A DNA stretch of 10,969 nt from DASQDN01 sp035630195 (lineage in GTDB: Bacteria; Acidobacteriota; Terriglobia; Bryobacterales; Bryobacteraceae): assembly GCA_035630195.1 (NCBI GenBank), contig DASQLD010000140.1, positions 1 to 10,969 of the forward strand, read 5' to 3'. Positions 1-7,427 of this stretch are shown piece after piece. Each line of letters starts with the position of its first letter. Position 1 is the first letter of the stretch. The position numbers and the translations under genes are program-made. The notes below the pieces were generated by a model. That model did not search any database, was not told the DNA's origin, and was given only the letters and a program-made list of their open reading frames with translations.

Positions 1-68
1 GCGGCCAGCGGGGCCGCTAGAGCTGTGGCGCAGACCAGGATGGTCCTACTAACAAGGTGTTGTCTCAT
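1..68 (-). CDS. 5' end of an exported protein (partial, runs off the window)
   Basis: Reading the minus strand from an ATG at 68 gives 22 codons with no stop before the window edge. The peptide has arginines at residues 2 and 8, then a hydrophobic run (ILVCATALAAPLA), which is the layout of a Sec signal peptide. A purine-rich GAGGG lies about 14 nt upstream of the ATG, a rather long spacing for a Shine-Dalgarno. The gene is divergent from the MutS-like gene, with only 53 bp between the two start codons. Nothing of the mature protein is visible, so no function can be given. The signal-peptide pattern makes a real gene more likely than not, but 22 codons is little evidence. Confidence 0.5.
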   Translation of the reverse strand, partial: MRQHLVSRTILVCATALAAPLA

Positions 69-121
69 GCGCTTTTGACGTTCCCTCGCTGGAATGGTCC
101 CTCGCGCGCGTACACTGAAAT
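69..121. promoter_or_regulatory. short divergent intergenic region, presumed promoters
   Basis: These 53 bp separate two divergent start codons, so promoters for one or both genes should lie here or just inside the genes. On the plus strand a TTGACG (75-80) resembles a -35 box, and a TACACT (111-116) resembles a -10 box, but they are 30 bp apart and cannot form one standard sigma-70 promoter. If TACACT is a real -10, transcription would start at about the TTG codon at 122, giving a leaderless mRNA. That would fit the absence of a Shine-Dalgarno. This is a weak inference from two hexamers. Confidence 0.25.
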
Positions 122-1873
122 TTGCGGCCAGAATACGAGAAGCGACTTAAGGAACGAAAGCTTGCGGCAGATAATCAGCAGCGCCGATCCCATTCGCTGG
201 GCACGTGGCGACTGATTGTTTTCGTTGCCGGCGCGCTCATCGCCTGGTGGAATTATTGGTTTCTACCAATTCCTGTTGCCGCATTTATTCTTCTCGTCGT
301 TATTCACGAGCGCACGGCTCGCAAGGCGGCCTTAGCTCAGAGAGCAATCGCTTTCTATGAACGTGGCCTCTCTCGACTTGACGGGAAGTGGGCGGGGTTC
401 GGTCAAACGGGAGATCGCTTCCTGGACGCGGACCATCCATACGCAGCCGACCTCGATGTGTTCGGCAATGGGTCTCTCTTTCAGCTCGTGTGTGCCGCCC
501 GTACGGGCGCAGGCGAAGAGACTTTGGCGGCATGGTTAAAGTTTCCTGCGGCGGAAGAAGTAGTACCCGAACGGCAGGCCGCTGTTGACGAACTGAGGCC
601 GATGCTCGATCTTCGCGAAGAGATTGCGCTTCTCGGAGAAGATATACGTTCCGGCCTTCACGCCGGAGCGCTACAACGATGGGGAGAGGCTCCACCGCTG
701 AAAATCTCGGGCTTTCACCGAGCTGCCGTCGTCTTGTTAAGCATATTTACAACGGTTTCAATTGCAGCCTACTTCCTGCAATTGCTGCCTCTCACTCCAT
801 TTCTGCTGGGCCTTCTGCTCGAAATCGCGCTCCTCATGCGCATTGGGCCACTGTTGACGCAAGTATTTACAGGTGTCGAACTTCCCGCGAGCGATCTCCG
901 GCTGCTGGCGGATTTGCTCGAGCGGTTCGAGCGAGAACAGTTTAAGGCTCCGATGTTGGTTCGTTTGCGGAGCGACCTTGAAACAGACGGGCTTCCCGCG
1001 TCGCGGAGAATCGCCCATTTACGGAAACTGGTGGAGTATCACGATTGGGGACGCAACCAAGCGTTCGCCCCAATCGCTTTCGTCCTGCTGTGGCACGCCC
1101 ATCTGGGCTTTGCTGTCGAGAGATGGCGCGTCCGGTCAGGTCCGAAGATCGCCGAATGGCTACAATCCGTCGGTCAGATCGAGTCGCTTAGTTCCATTGC
1201 AGGTTATGCCGCCGAGCACCCCGAAGACGTATGGCCGGAGATCACTTCAACCGGATCGCCGCTTTTTGATGGTGACGGCATCACGCATCCCCTTCTTGCC
1301 AACGGCGTGCGGAACGACCTTGTTCTCTCTTCCGACATGCGCTTACTTGTCATCAGCGGATCGAATATGTCAGGCAAGAGCACGATGCTGCGCTCGGTTG
1401 GATTGAATGTTGTGCTTGCGTGGGCGGGCATGCCTGTTCGAGCGCGCAAGCTTCGCGTCTCTCGTCTTGAAGTGGGGGCCTCGATGCGTGTGCAGGATTC
1501 CATTCAAGACGGCAAGTCGCGCTTTTATGCGGAGATTACGCGGCTCCGTCATATTATGGACCTTGCGTCGGCTCCCATACCGCTGCTATTTCTGCTCGAT
1601 GAGTTGCTCAGTGGTACGAACTCCCACGACCGGGCCATCGGAGCTGAGGCGATCGTGACGAGTTTGGTGAAAACGGGAGCTATCGGACTTGTAACGACGC
1701 ATGATCTGGCGCTAGCAGGAATCGCGTCCAAGCTGGCGCCACAAGCCGCTAACGTGCATTTCGAGGATCATGTCGAACAAGGCCGCATCTCGTTCGATTT
1801 CAAGATGAGGCCGGGAGTTGTCGAGAAAAGTAATGCTCTGGAACTGATGCGCAGCGTCGGCCTGGAAGTCTGA
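122..1873 (+). CDS. membrane-anchored MutS-family ATPase (MutS-like, function unknown)
   Basis: This 583-aa protein ends in a complete MutS-type ATPase domain. It has Walker A GSNMSGKST at residues 413-421, the MutS signature stretch RVQDSIQDGKSRFYAE at 456-471, Walker B LLFLLDE at 488-494 and a switch TTHD at 525-528. The first half lacks the mismatch-recognition domain and there is no C-terminal Smr nuclease. It instead has hydrophobic segments at about 30-62 and 200-245, consistent with membrane anchoring. The motif HPYAADLDVFGNGSLFQLV at 105-123 is typical of this shortened, membrane-linked MutS group, usually annotated only as MutS-related. Its cellular role is not established and classical mismatch repair is unlikely. 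The start is TTG: an in-frame TGA lies two codons upstream, and the next residues (YEKRLKERK) resemble the usual start of the group. No clear Shine-Dalgarno precedes it. It converges on lhgO with 8 bp between stops. Confidence 0.88.
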   Translation: MRPEYEKRLKERKLAADNQQRRSHSLGTWRLIVFVAGALIAWWNYWFLPIPVAAFILLVVIHERTARKAALAQRAIAFYERGLSRLDGKWAGFGQTGDRFLDADHPYAADLDVFGNGSLFQLVCAARTGAGEETLAAWLKFPAAEEVVPERQAAVDELRPMLDLREEIALLGEDIRSGLHAGALQRWGEAPPLKISGFHRAAVVLLSIFTTVSIAAYFLQLLPLTPFLLGLLLEIALLMRIGPLLTQVFTGVELPASDLRLLADLLERFEREQFKAPMLVRLRSDLETDGLPASRRIAHLRKLVEYHDWGRNQAFAPIAFVLLWHAHLGFAVERWRVRSGPKIAEWLQSVGQIESLSSIAGYAAEHPEDVWPEITSTGSPLFDGDGITHPLLANGVRNDLVLSSDMRLLVISGSNMSGKSTMLRSVGLNVVLAWAGMPVRARKLRVSRLEVGASMRVQDSIQDGKSRFYAEITRLRHIMDLASAPIPLLFLLDELLSGTNSHDRAIGAEAIVTSLVKTGAIGLVTTHDLALAGIASKLAPQAANVHFEDHVEQGRISFDFKMRPGVVEKSNALELMRSVGLEV

Positions 1874-1881
1874 TTCACCTG

Positions 1882-3057
1882 CTAAAGTAGTTTCGCGACG
1901 ATCGATCTCCCAATCGGGATAGACGATGTAGCTGCAGGGGACGGCGCATTCAAAACATGCAGAGACTTCTCTCCCTGCACGAATAGGAAATCATCGACCA
2001 GTGATCCGTCGGGCATAAGAGCCTGCGCTCTTACGCCCGCTGCGGAAGGCTCAATATCGTCTTCGGTTATCGAAGGAATCAGTCGCTGAAGCGAGCGAAC
2101 AAAGGCACGTCGACTCCAAGAACGAACCATCTCACTCCATCCGTACGCAGTGTGCTTCGCCGCCAGTTTCCAAAATCCGGGATATGTGGCCGTTTCGATC
2201 ATGTCTTCAAGGCTTACATCGGTCTTGAAGTACCCTTCGCGCTTAAAACTAAGCACCGCATTGGGACCGGCATGAATGCTGCCGTCTATCATCCTGGTGA
2301 AATGAACGCCAAGAAACGGGAACGCTGGGTTAGGCACCGGATAAATCAAGTGCTTCACCAGATCGCGCTTCCCTGGCTTCAACTCAAAGTACTCGCCTCG
2401 AAAGGGAACGATTCGAACACCTGGATCCAAGCCGGACATGCGCGCAATGCGATCGCTATGTAAACCGCCGCAGTTGATGAGGAATCTGGTTTCAATCACG
2501 CCGCGTGCCGTCTCGAGGATGTGACTGCCTCGTATAGCAGTCACCTTCGTATTGAGACGTAACTCGACGCCTCGTTCTTCGGCGAGACGCGCATATGTGA
2601 GGCTTACCTGTCGATAGCTGGTGATGCCCGTACTCGGCAATAAAAGGGACGCCACAGACGCGACGTGCGGCTCGCGCTCGTGTAGCTGTTCGGGTGTCAA
2701 TCGTTGGACCGGGAGTCCATTCTCGATAGCCCTAGTGTGGAGTCGTTCCAGAGCCGGAATCTCAGACGCGTCTGTGGCGACGATCACCTTCCCGCAGACA
2801 TCGTATGGCACTCCGTGCTCGCGGCAAAACGAGATCATTGACTCGTTCCCTTCGCGGCAGAACTGAGCTTTGAAGGATCCTGGCTTGTAATAGATTCCCG
2901 AATGGATGACGCCGCTGTTGCGACCGGTTTGGTGGGAGGCGAACTGTTCTTCTTTCTCGATGACAACGATTCGCGATTGGGGGAATCGTTCCGTTAACGC
3001 GAGGGCGGTGGACAATCCAACGATGCCACCGCCCACAATCGCATAGTCAAACACCAT
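1882..3057 (-). CDS. lhgO: L-2-hydroxyglutarate oxidase (FAD-dependent)
   Basis: LhgO oxidises L-2-hydroxyglutarate to 2-oxoglutarate using FAD and passes electrons to the membrane quinone pool or oxygen. This 391-aa protein starts with the dinucleotide-binding motif GGGIVG at residues 9-14, with E34 placed to bind the FAD ribose. It carries the LhgO signature HQTGRNSGVIHSGIYY at 42-57, including H52. The C-terminal part has SAAGVRAQAL and NAPSPAATSSIPIG, both hallmarks of the family and not of general DAO-type oxidases. Length is close to the usual 390-420 aa. The ATG directly abuts the TAG stop of the ManD-like gene with no bases between, which points to coupled translation. It is the last gene of the minus-strand chain. 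No csiD or gab genes, the partners known in enterobacteria, are seen here. Confidence 0.93.
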   Translation of the reverse strand: MVFDYAIVGGGIVGLSTALALTERFPQSRIVVIEKEEQFASHQTGRNSGVIHSGIYYKPGSFKAQFCREGNESMISFCREHGVPYDVCGKVIVATDASEIPALERLHTRAIENGLPVQRLTPEQLHEREPHVASVASLLLPSTGITSYRQVSLTYARLAEERGVELRLNTKVTAIRGSHILETARGVIETRFLINCGGLHSDRIARMSGLDPGVRIVPFRGEYFELKPGKRDLVKHLIYPVPNPAFPFLGVHFTRMIDGSIHAGPNAVLSFKREGYFKTDVSLEDMIETATYPGFWKLAAKHTAYGWSEMVRSWSRRAFVRSLQRLIPSITEDDIEPSAAGVRAQALMPDGSLVDDFLFVQGEKSLHVLNAPSPAATSSIPIGRSIVAKLL

Positions 3058-4404
3058 CTACTGCTTGATGATTTGTCCGTCGCGCTTGCGAACTTCTCCC
3101 CAACCGCCGTTGTACTTGCCGCGCTCGCCACGCTCATTTGTGCCGAAGGGGTATTTCTTCGCGGCAGCTTCGTTCACCTCGATACCCCAGCCAGGATTCT
3201 CATTGGCATAGAGATAACCGTTCTTCATCTCGGGAACTCCGGAGAAGATCTCGCGCGTCTGCGCGTTGAACGCGGAGTATTCCTGTACGCCGAAGTTATA
3301 GCTGACGAGATCGAGCGCCACGTTGGCAGCATGACCTACCGGCGACACATCTCCGGGACCATGCCACGCGGTACGGACACCGTGCAACTCGCCTAGGATT
3401 GCGATCTTGCGGCAGGGCGTGAGGCCGCCGGCCTGCGATACGTGCACACGGATGTAGTCGATCAACTTCTCATTGATAAGAGGGCTCCACTCGTGCGGGC
3501 TATTGAACAGCTCGCCCATCGCGATCGGCGTCGTGCATTGCTGGCGAATCAGGCGGAACCACGCGAGGTCTTCCGGTGATAGCGGATCCTCGAAAAAAAA
3601 GAGCCGGAACTTCTCGACGTCTTTGCACATTTGCAGCGCCTGGGTAGGCGTAATGCGCTCATGTACGTCGTGGCATAATTCGAGCTCTTCCGGCAGTTGC
3701 TTGCGGCACTCTTCGAAAAGCTTCAACGCACGCCGGATATAGGCTGCGGGCTCGAAAACCGGAGCCGAATGCAAGGCTTCCACCTTTGCGGCAGCGCCTC
3801 CGGAGCCGTATCCTGCCATGCCGGGAACGCCGACCTGCACACGAATATGCCGGAATCCTTGAGCCAGATACTTTTGGGCCGATTCGATAACTTGTTGAAT
3901 TTCGCCGCCGCTCGCGTGTCCATAGCAGTCAGCAGCCTCGCGGATCTTCCCGCCGAGGAGCTGGTACACCGGCATGTTGGCCTGACGGCCTTTGATGTCC
4001 CAAAGCGCCTCATCGACGCCGCTGATAGCGTTGTTCAGCACTGGCCCATTGCGCCAGTAAGAACTGTTGTACATGGCCTGCCACAGATCGTCGATGCGGT
4101 CGGCGGCTTTACCGATGAGGAACGGTTTCAGATACTTCTCGACGGCCGGTATCACGAGATCGGCGCGTTGGGTGAACGTCGCGCAACCATAACCGTACAG
4201 TCCATCCTGATCAGTGAGCACCTTTACGACGATCAGTCTTACGCCGGAGGGTTGGCAGGCAATTACCTGGACGTCCTTGATTTTGGGCGAAGGCAGCGCC
4301 CGCGTGGCGCGTTGCACGGCTTCCTGAGCGGCAAGGTGTCGGGGCGTCATAGCGGACGCGAGCGGAGCTGCCGCTGCCATCTTCAACAGATTTCTTCTAT
4401 TCAT
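3058..4404 (-). CDS. Tat-exported enolase-superfamily sugar-acid dehydratase, ManD-like
   Basis: This 448-aa protein belongs to the mandelate racemase/muconate lactonizing group and is closest by eye to the D-mannonate dehydratase (ManD/RspA) subgroup. Visible hallmarks are WRNGPVLNNAISGVDEALWD at 117-136, RVQVGVPGMAGYG at 188-200 with Y199, DVH at 246-248 (metal ligand D246 plus H248), E272 and E298 as the other metal ligands, and H348 in the WHGPGDVSP stretch. ManD enzymes convert D-mannonate, and in some cases D-gluconate, to 2-keto-3-deoxygluconate; the subgroup includes poorly active members, so the substrate is not certain. The N-terminus NRRNLLKMAAAAPLASA is a twin-arginine signal, suggesting a periplasmic or membrane-associated enzyme. 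Its ATG overlaps the stop of the ccmD-like gene (ATGA), and a GGGGA about 9 nt upstream could serve as Shine-Dalgarno. Confidence 0.85.
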   Translation of the reverse strand: MNRRNLLKMAAAAPLASAMTPRHLAAQEAVQRATRALPSPKIKDVQVIACQPSGVRLIVVKVLTDQDGLYGYGCATFTQRADLVIPAVEKYLKPFLIGKAADRIDDLWQAMYNSSYWRNGPVLNNAISGVDEALWDIKGRQANMPVYQLLGGKIREAADCYGHASGGEIQQVIESAQKYLAQGFRHIRVQVGVPGMAGYGSGGAAAKVEALHSAPVFEPAAYIRRALKLFEECRKQLPEELELCHDVHERITPTQALQMCKDVEKFRLFFFEDPLSPEDLAWFRLIRQQCTTPIAMGELFNSPHEWSPLINEKLIDYIRVHVSQAGGLTPCRKIAILGELHGVRTAWHGPGDVSPVGHAANVALDLVSYNFGVQEYSAFNAQTREIFSGVPEMKNGYLYANENPGWGIEVNEAAAKKYPFGTNERGERGKYNGGWGEVRKRDGQIIKQ

Positions 4405-4559
4405 GTTCGGGATTCCCCGCTGTCAATCATATGACGAAGCCGCTTCATTTCTTCGATAAGCTTCCGTTCCCGGGCAACGAGCGTGACCACATAGGCAATC
4501 ACAACCACCCAAGCAGTGGCGAAGCCGTAGAACATGTACGTGAAGTTTCGTGAATCCAT
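4401..4559 (-). CDS. ccmD: CcmD-like small heme-export membrane protein
   Basis: This 52-codon gene starts at an ATG directly after the TAA of ccmC and ends in a TGA overlapping the ManD-like start by 4 nt. The peptide has a short N-terminus (MDSRNFTYMFYGF), one membrane segment at about residues 12-29, then a charged, helical tail rich in Arg, Lys and Glu (ARERKLIEEMKRLRHM). Size, single helix, charged cytoplasmic tail and position right after ccmC match CcmD. In System I cytochrome c biogenesis CcmD helps release holo-CcmE from the CcmABC complex. The sequence of CcmD is poorly conserved, so the call rests largely on position and layout. A GGGAGG lies about 14 nt upstream of the ATG. Confidence 0.78.
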   Translation of the reverse strand: MDSRNFTYMFYGFATAWVVVIAYVVTLVARERKLIEEMKRLRHMIDSGESRT

Positions 4560-5246
4560 TTAGATTGCGTGCGCCTCCCGTCGTAAGCCGTCAATCTCGC
4601 GGCGGATTTCTTCCTGCCGCATGCGGACCATCATCAGCACCGTTGCGAAAAGTAGGATACCGAGAAAATTGAGCCAAAGTACTTGTTCCATTCCGGGGTC
4701 CATTGTGCCTCCACCGGTGCGGAATGTCAGCACCGGTCCGGGATGCTGATTGCGCCACCAATCGATGGCTTTGTATGTGATGACAACCGCGGGGAACGTA
4801 AGGATCGACAGGACCGCTGACATGCGAGCCCGTTGTGTCGGCTCTTCTATGGACCGCCGAAGCATCAGATAGCCGGCGTACATCAGGCAGGAGATCAACA
4901 TGAACGTCAGGCGAGCATCCCACGCCCACCAGACGCCCCATATGATCCTCGCCCAGATCATCCCGGTCAGGAGATTTACGAAACCGAACACCAGCGCTAC
5001 CTCAGTGACGGCTGCTGCGACCGAGTCGGCGGAGAAGTCCTTGCGAGCCAGGTACAGAATACTTGCAAGCATGGAAACGAGCGCGCCCGTCATGAAAGTG
5101 AACGCGGCCGGAACGTGGAAAAAGATGATCCGGTAGATTGCTCCCTGCAAGACTTCGTCGGGTAGACCTATGAACATCTGATATAGGTTTCGTGTCAGCA
5201 GCAACGCCGCGACTGCGGCGAGCGCATAGATTAGTTTTTCGCGCAT
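4560..5246 (-). CDS. ccmC: heme exporter / cytochrome c maturation protein CcmC
   Basis: CcmC binds heme at the outer face of the inner membrane and loads it onto the chaperone CcmE in System I cytochrome c maturation. The 228-aa protein has six hydrophobic segments, a tryptophan-rich WWD motif WGVWWAWDARLT at residues 103-114, and the two conserved histidines expected to ligate heme iron: H44 in FFHVP and H168 in NQHPGP. Length is normal for CcmC and shorter than the CcsA or CcmF relatives. The start lies 4 nt after the ccmB stop, with a GGGGTGA just upstream acting as a likely ribosome site. The next gene, ccmD-like, begins at the base following its TAA. Confidence 0.93.
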   Translation of the reverse strand: MREKLIYALAAVAALLLTRNLYQMFIGLPDEVLQGAIYRIIFFHVPAAFTFMTGALVSMLASILYLARKDFSADSVAAAVTEVALVFGFVNLLTGMIWARIIWGVWWAWDARLTFMLISCLMYAGYLMLRRSIEEPTQRARMSAVLSILTFPAVVITYKAIDWWRNQHPGPVLTFRTGGGTMDPGMEQVLWLNFLGILLFATVLMMVRMRQEEIRREIDGLRREAHAI

Positions 5247-5250
5247 TGCT

Positions 5251-5931
5251 TCACCCCACTAATACTGTATCTACTAACGCTAAGGAGAGCGCGGTATAAA
5301 TGATGTTGAATCCTACCAGAACCCTGACCCACAGGTACATATCTCCGGCCAAGGGCGTTCCGGCGACCAGTTTCGCCGATAGTTCGATTGCCGCGAGCAA
5401 GCAGGGAATCAGAATGGGATAGACCAGCATCGGCAGCATCAATTCGCGAAGCCTGAGATTGACGGTCATGGCGCTAAACATCGTGCCGACGACGGACATC
5501 CCCCAGGTTGCGAGAAGGATCGTCATCATAAGCGCGCCGAGCTGGCGTGTCCAGTCGACGTTATAGAATACGCCGAAGATTAAGAGCGACGCGAATTCGA
5601 TGACAAGGAGAATGGCAAAGTTCGCTACGGCTTTGCCGAGGAATATTGCCGATCCGGAAACAGGAGAAGCAAGGAGCGCGTCCAGGCAATCATTCTGAAG
5701 ATCCCGGGAGAAACTGCGATTCACTACAAGCGCGCCGGCGAACGCGAACACAAGCCACAGCAAGCCTCCTGAAATTTGCTCGATGACTTCGGAATCACTT
5801 TGAAAGGCGAAGCTAAACAACAACAGAATGACGATTGCAAAGGACATCGACGCATTCAATGTTTCTTTGCTGCGGATTTCAGACCGCAGATCTTTCCAGG
5901 CGATAGTCGCGCTCTGCCGCAAAAATTTCAT
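5251..5931 (-). CDS. ccmB: heme exporter membrane subunit CcmB
   Basis: CcmB is the membrane-spanning subunit of the CcmAB ABC transporter, whose ATP hydrolysis releases holo-CcmE during cytochrome c maturation. This 226-aa protein has the usual length and six predicted membrane segments. It shows the family's conserved block NRSFSRDLQNDCLDALLASP at 71-90 and the later LRELMLPMLVYPILIPCLLA at 161-180. It lies 8 nt after the sulfatase stop and 4 nt before ccmC. The partner ATPase gene ccmA, which usually precedes ccmB, is not in this window; a sulfatase gene takes that position. No obvious Shine-Dalgarno precedes the ATG, so translation may depend on ribosomes arriving from the sulfatase gene. 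Confidence 0.92.
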   Translation of the reverse strand: MKFLRQSATIAWKDLRSEIRSKETLNASMSFAIVILLLFSFAFQSDSEVIEQISGGLLWLVFAFAGALVVNRSFSRDLQNDCLDALLASPVSGSAIFLGKAVANFAILLVIEFASLLIFGVFYNVDWTRQLGALMMTILLATWGMSVVGTMFSAMTVNLRLRELMLPMLVYPILIPCLLAAIELSAKLVAGTPLAGDMYLWVRVLVGFNIIYTALSLALVDTVLVG

Positions 5932-5939
5932 CTAATTGG

Positions 5940-7427
5940 TTACGCAGCGTCTCTCGGTCGCAGGTACCACTCCAAGCGCTCTTCCGTTATCCCTTCCGGT
6001 TCTTGCGACGCTTCCGGATGTGTCGCGCGGAAGCGTGCGAGCAGCAATGCCAGCATGTCGGTAACGATCTTCGGATGTTTCGATGCTACATCGTTAAGTT
6101 CATCGGGATCGTTCTGCAAGTCGTAAAGCCGTACGTAGCGTCCTGGAGTGGGCTGGTCGGTTTCATAGCCGTCGGTGCGTTTACGTTTACCGGAACAGAA
6201 GATAAGCTTGTGTGTCTTTGTCCGAACGAACGCTTCCTCGTTCTCGAGGTACTCGGAGAAAATGTGAGTGCGTGGATTCGGAGGCTGAGCACCGTTCAAG
6301 TAGTGCCGCAGCGATTGTCCATGCTTCACGGGCAGCTCGGGGGCCCCGAGCATGTCGAGAATCGTGTGAGGCACATCGACGGACTCCGTCAACTCTCGAA
6401 CGACATTTCCAGCGCGAATCTTGTCCGGCCAGCGCATAATCAAGGGAACGCGAAGCGCCGGATCGTAGCCGCAATGCTTCTCGAATCGTCCGTGGTGACC
6501 GAGGCAATAGCCGTGATCGGCCATGTAGACGACAAACGTGTTTTGCCAGCGGCCTCGATCTTTAAGCATCTGTACTAGATTGCCGATGTTCTGGTCGAGG
6601 TACCGCACCGAGTTGTAATAAGCGGCGTTGATGCCTTGTTTGTCTTCTCTCGAAAGGTCGCGGAAGATTAGCGGTATCTGCCAGCCATCTTCCTTGCCAG
6701 GTTGGGGTGGATCGAAGTCAGATGCTTCGAATTTGCGTTCCCCAACTGGGAAATCAAACGGGGAATGGGGCTCCTGAAAACTCACCCACAAGGCGAGGGG
6801 ATTTGAGCTGTTCTGTTCGAGATATCCGCGCACACGTTCCAATAGGTAAGCGCTTCGCATGCCCTCGCGGACCCGCGGATAAGGCAGATTGTCGGCATTC
6901 AACCACACACGCGCTGGATCTTTGAAGGGCTGCCAAGGCAGCTTCTTCGTCTTGATCCCGGTCACCGGTTCCGTTCCGCCCCGCGGCCAGGTCTGATTGA
7001 TCTCGCCTTCCGTGAGCATCTCGTCGAATCCATACAGGCCAGGACGCCCAGGACGATTGAAGTGCATCTTCCCAAATACTGCCGTCTTGTACCCAGCTTG
7101 CTGAAGTTGCTTGGCGATGGTCGGCTTTGCAGGGTCCAGCGACGTGCGGAGTGTGGTCACTCCTGCGGCGTGGGGCATCTGCCCTGTCAGGAACGATTGA
7201 CGGGACGGCGTACAAACTGGCGAATTGCAATAGTGCGCAGCGAATCGCGTGCCTTCCGAGGCAAGTTTGTCCAGGTTCGGAGTTTGAGCGCGCCGGTCAC
7301 CATCGCATTGCATCGCGTATCCGGCATGATCATCAGCGAGGATGAACACGAAGTCCGGCCTATCGGCTTGTGCGGGCAATGTGGTTGCAGAAGCGGCCGC
7401 CCCGCAAAACGCTCTCCGGCTCAACAT
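5940..7427 (-). CDS. Tat-exported type I sulfatase (formylglycine-dependent)
   Basis: This 495-aa enzyme hydrolyses sulfate esters, with the substrate unknown. The signature CTPSR at residues 72-76 provides C72, which is converted to formylglycine by a separate maturase not seen here. Alkaline-phosphatase-fold metal ligands are visible as D32/D33 (ADDH) and D304/H305 (ADHG). Further likely active-site residues are K120 and H122 (GKMHF), H221 (EPHSPF) and K317. It resembles the iduronate-2-sulfatase/choline-sulfatase-like group found in glycan-degrading bacteria. The N-terminus MLSRRAFCGAAASATTLPAQA looks like a twin-arginine signal, so it probably acts in the periplasm or outside. The ATG overlaps the end of a possible 58-codon ORF by 7 nt, and ccmB follows after 8 nt. 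No strong Shine-Dalgarno precedes it. Confidence 0.92.
   Translation of the reverse strand: MLSRRAFCGAAASATTLPAQADRPDFVFILADDHAGYAMQCDGDRRAQTPNLDKLASEGTRFAAHYCNSPVCTPSRQSFLTGQMPHAAGVTTLRTSLDPAKPTIAKQLQQAGYKTAVFGKMHFNRPGRPGLYGFDEMLTEGEINQTWPRGGTEPVTGIKTKKLPWQPFKDPARVWLNADNLPYPRVREGMRSAYLLERVRGYLEQNSSNPLALWVSFQEPHSPFDFPVGERKFEASDFDPPQPGKEDGWQIPLIFRDLSREDKQGINAAYYNSVRYLDQNIGNLVQMLKDRGRWQNTFVVYMADHGYCLGHHGRFEKHCGYDPALRVPLIMRWPDKIRAGNVVRELTESVDVPHTILDMLGAPELPVKHGQSLRHYLNGAQPPNPRTHIFSEYLENEEAFVRTKTHKLIFCSGKRKRTDGYETDQPTPGRYVRLYDLQNDPDELNDVASKHPKIVTDMLALLLARFRATHPEASQEPEGITEERLEWYLRPRDAA

Noticed and set aside
873..1406. 177-codon plus-strand open frame
   Set aside because: It overlaps the MutS-like gene in another frame, and its product has no recognisable motif.
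1900..1925. Small inverted repeat (TCCC-AATC-GGGA) near the convergent ends of the MutS-like gene and lhgO
   Set aside because: The stem is only 4 bp, has no U-tract and lies inside the lhgO coding region; not enough for a terminator.
3697..4434. 245-codon plus-strand open frame
   Set aside because: It is antisense to the ManD-like gene, including its catalytic and Tat regions, and shows no family motif of its own.
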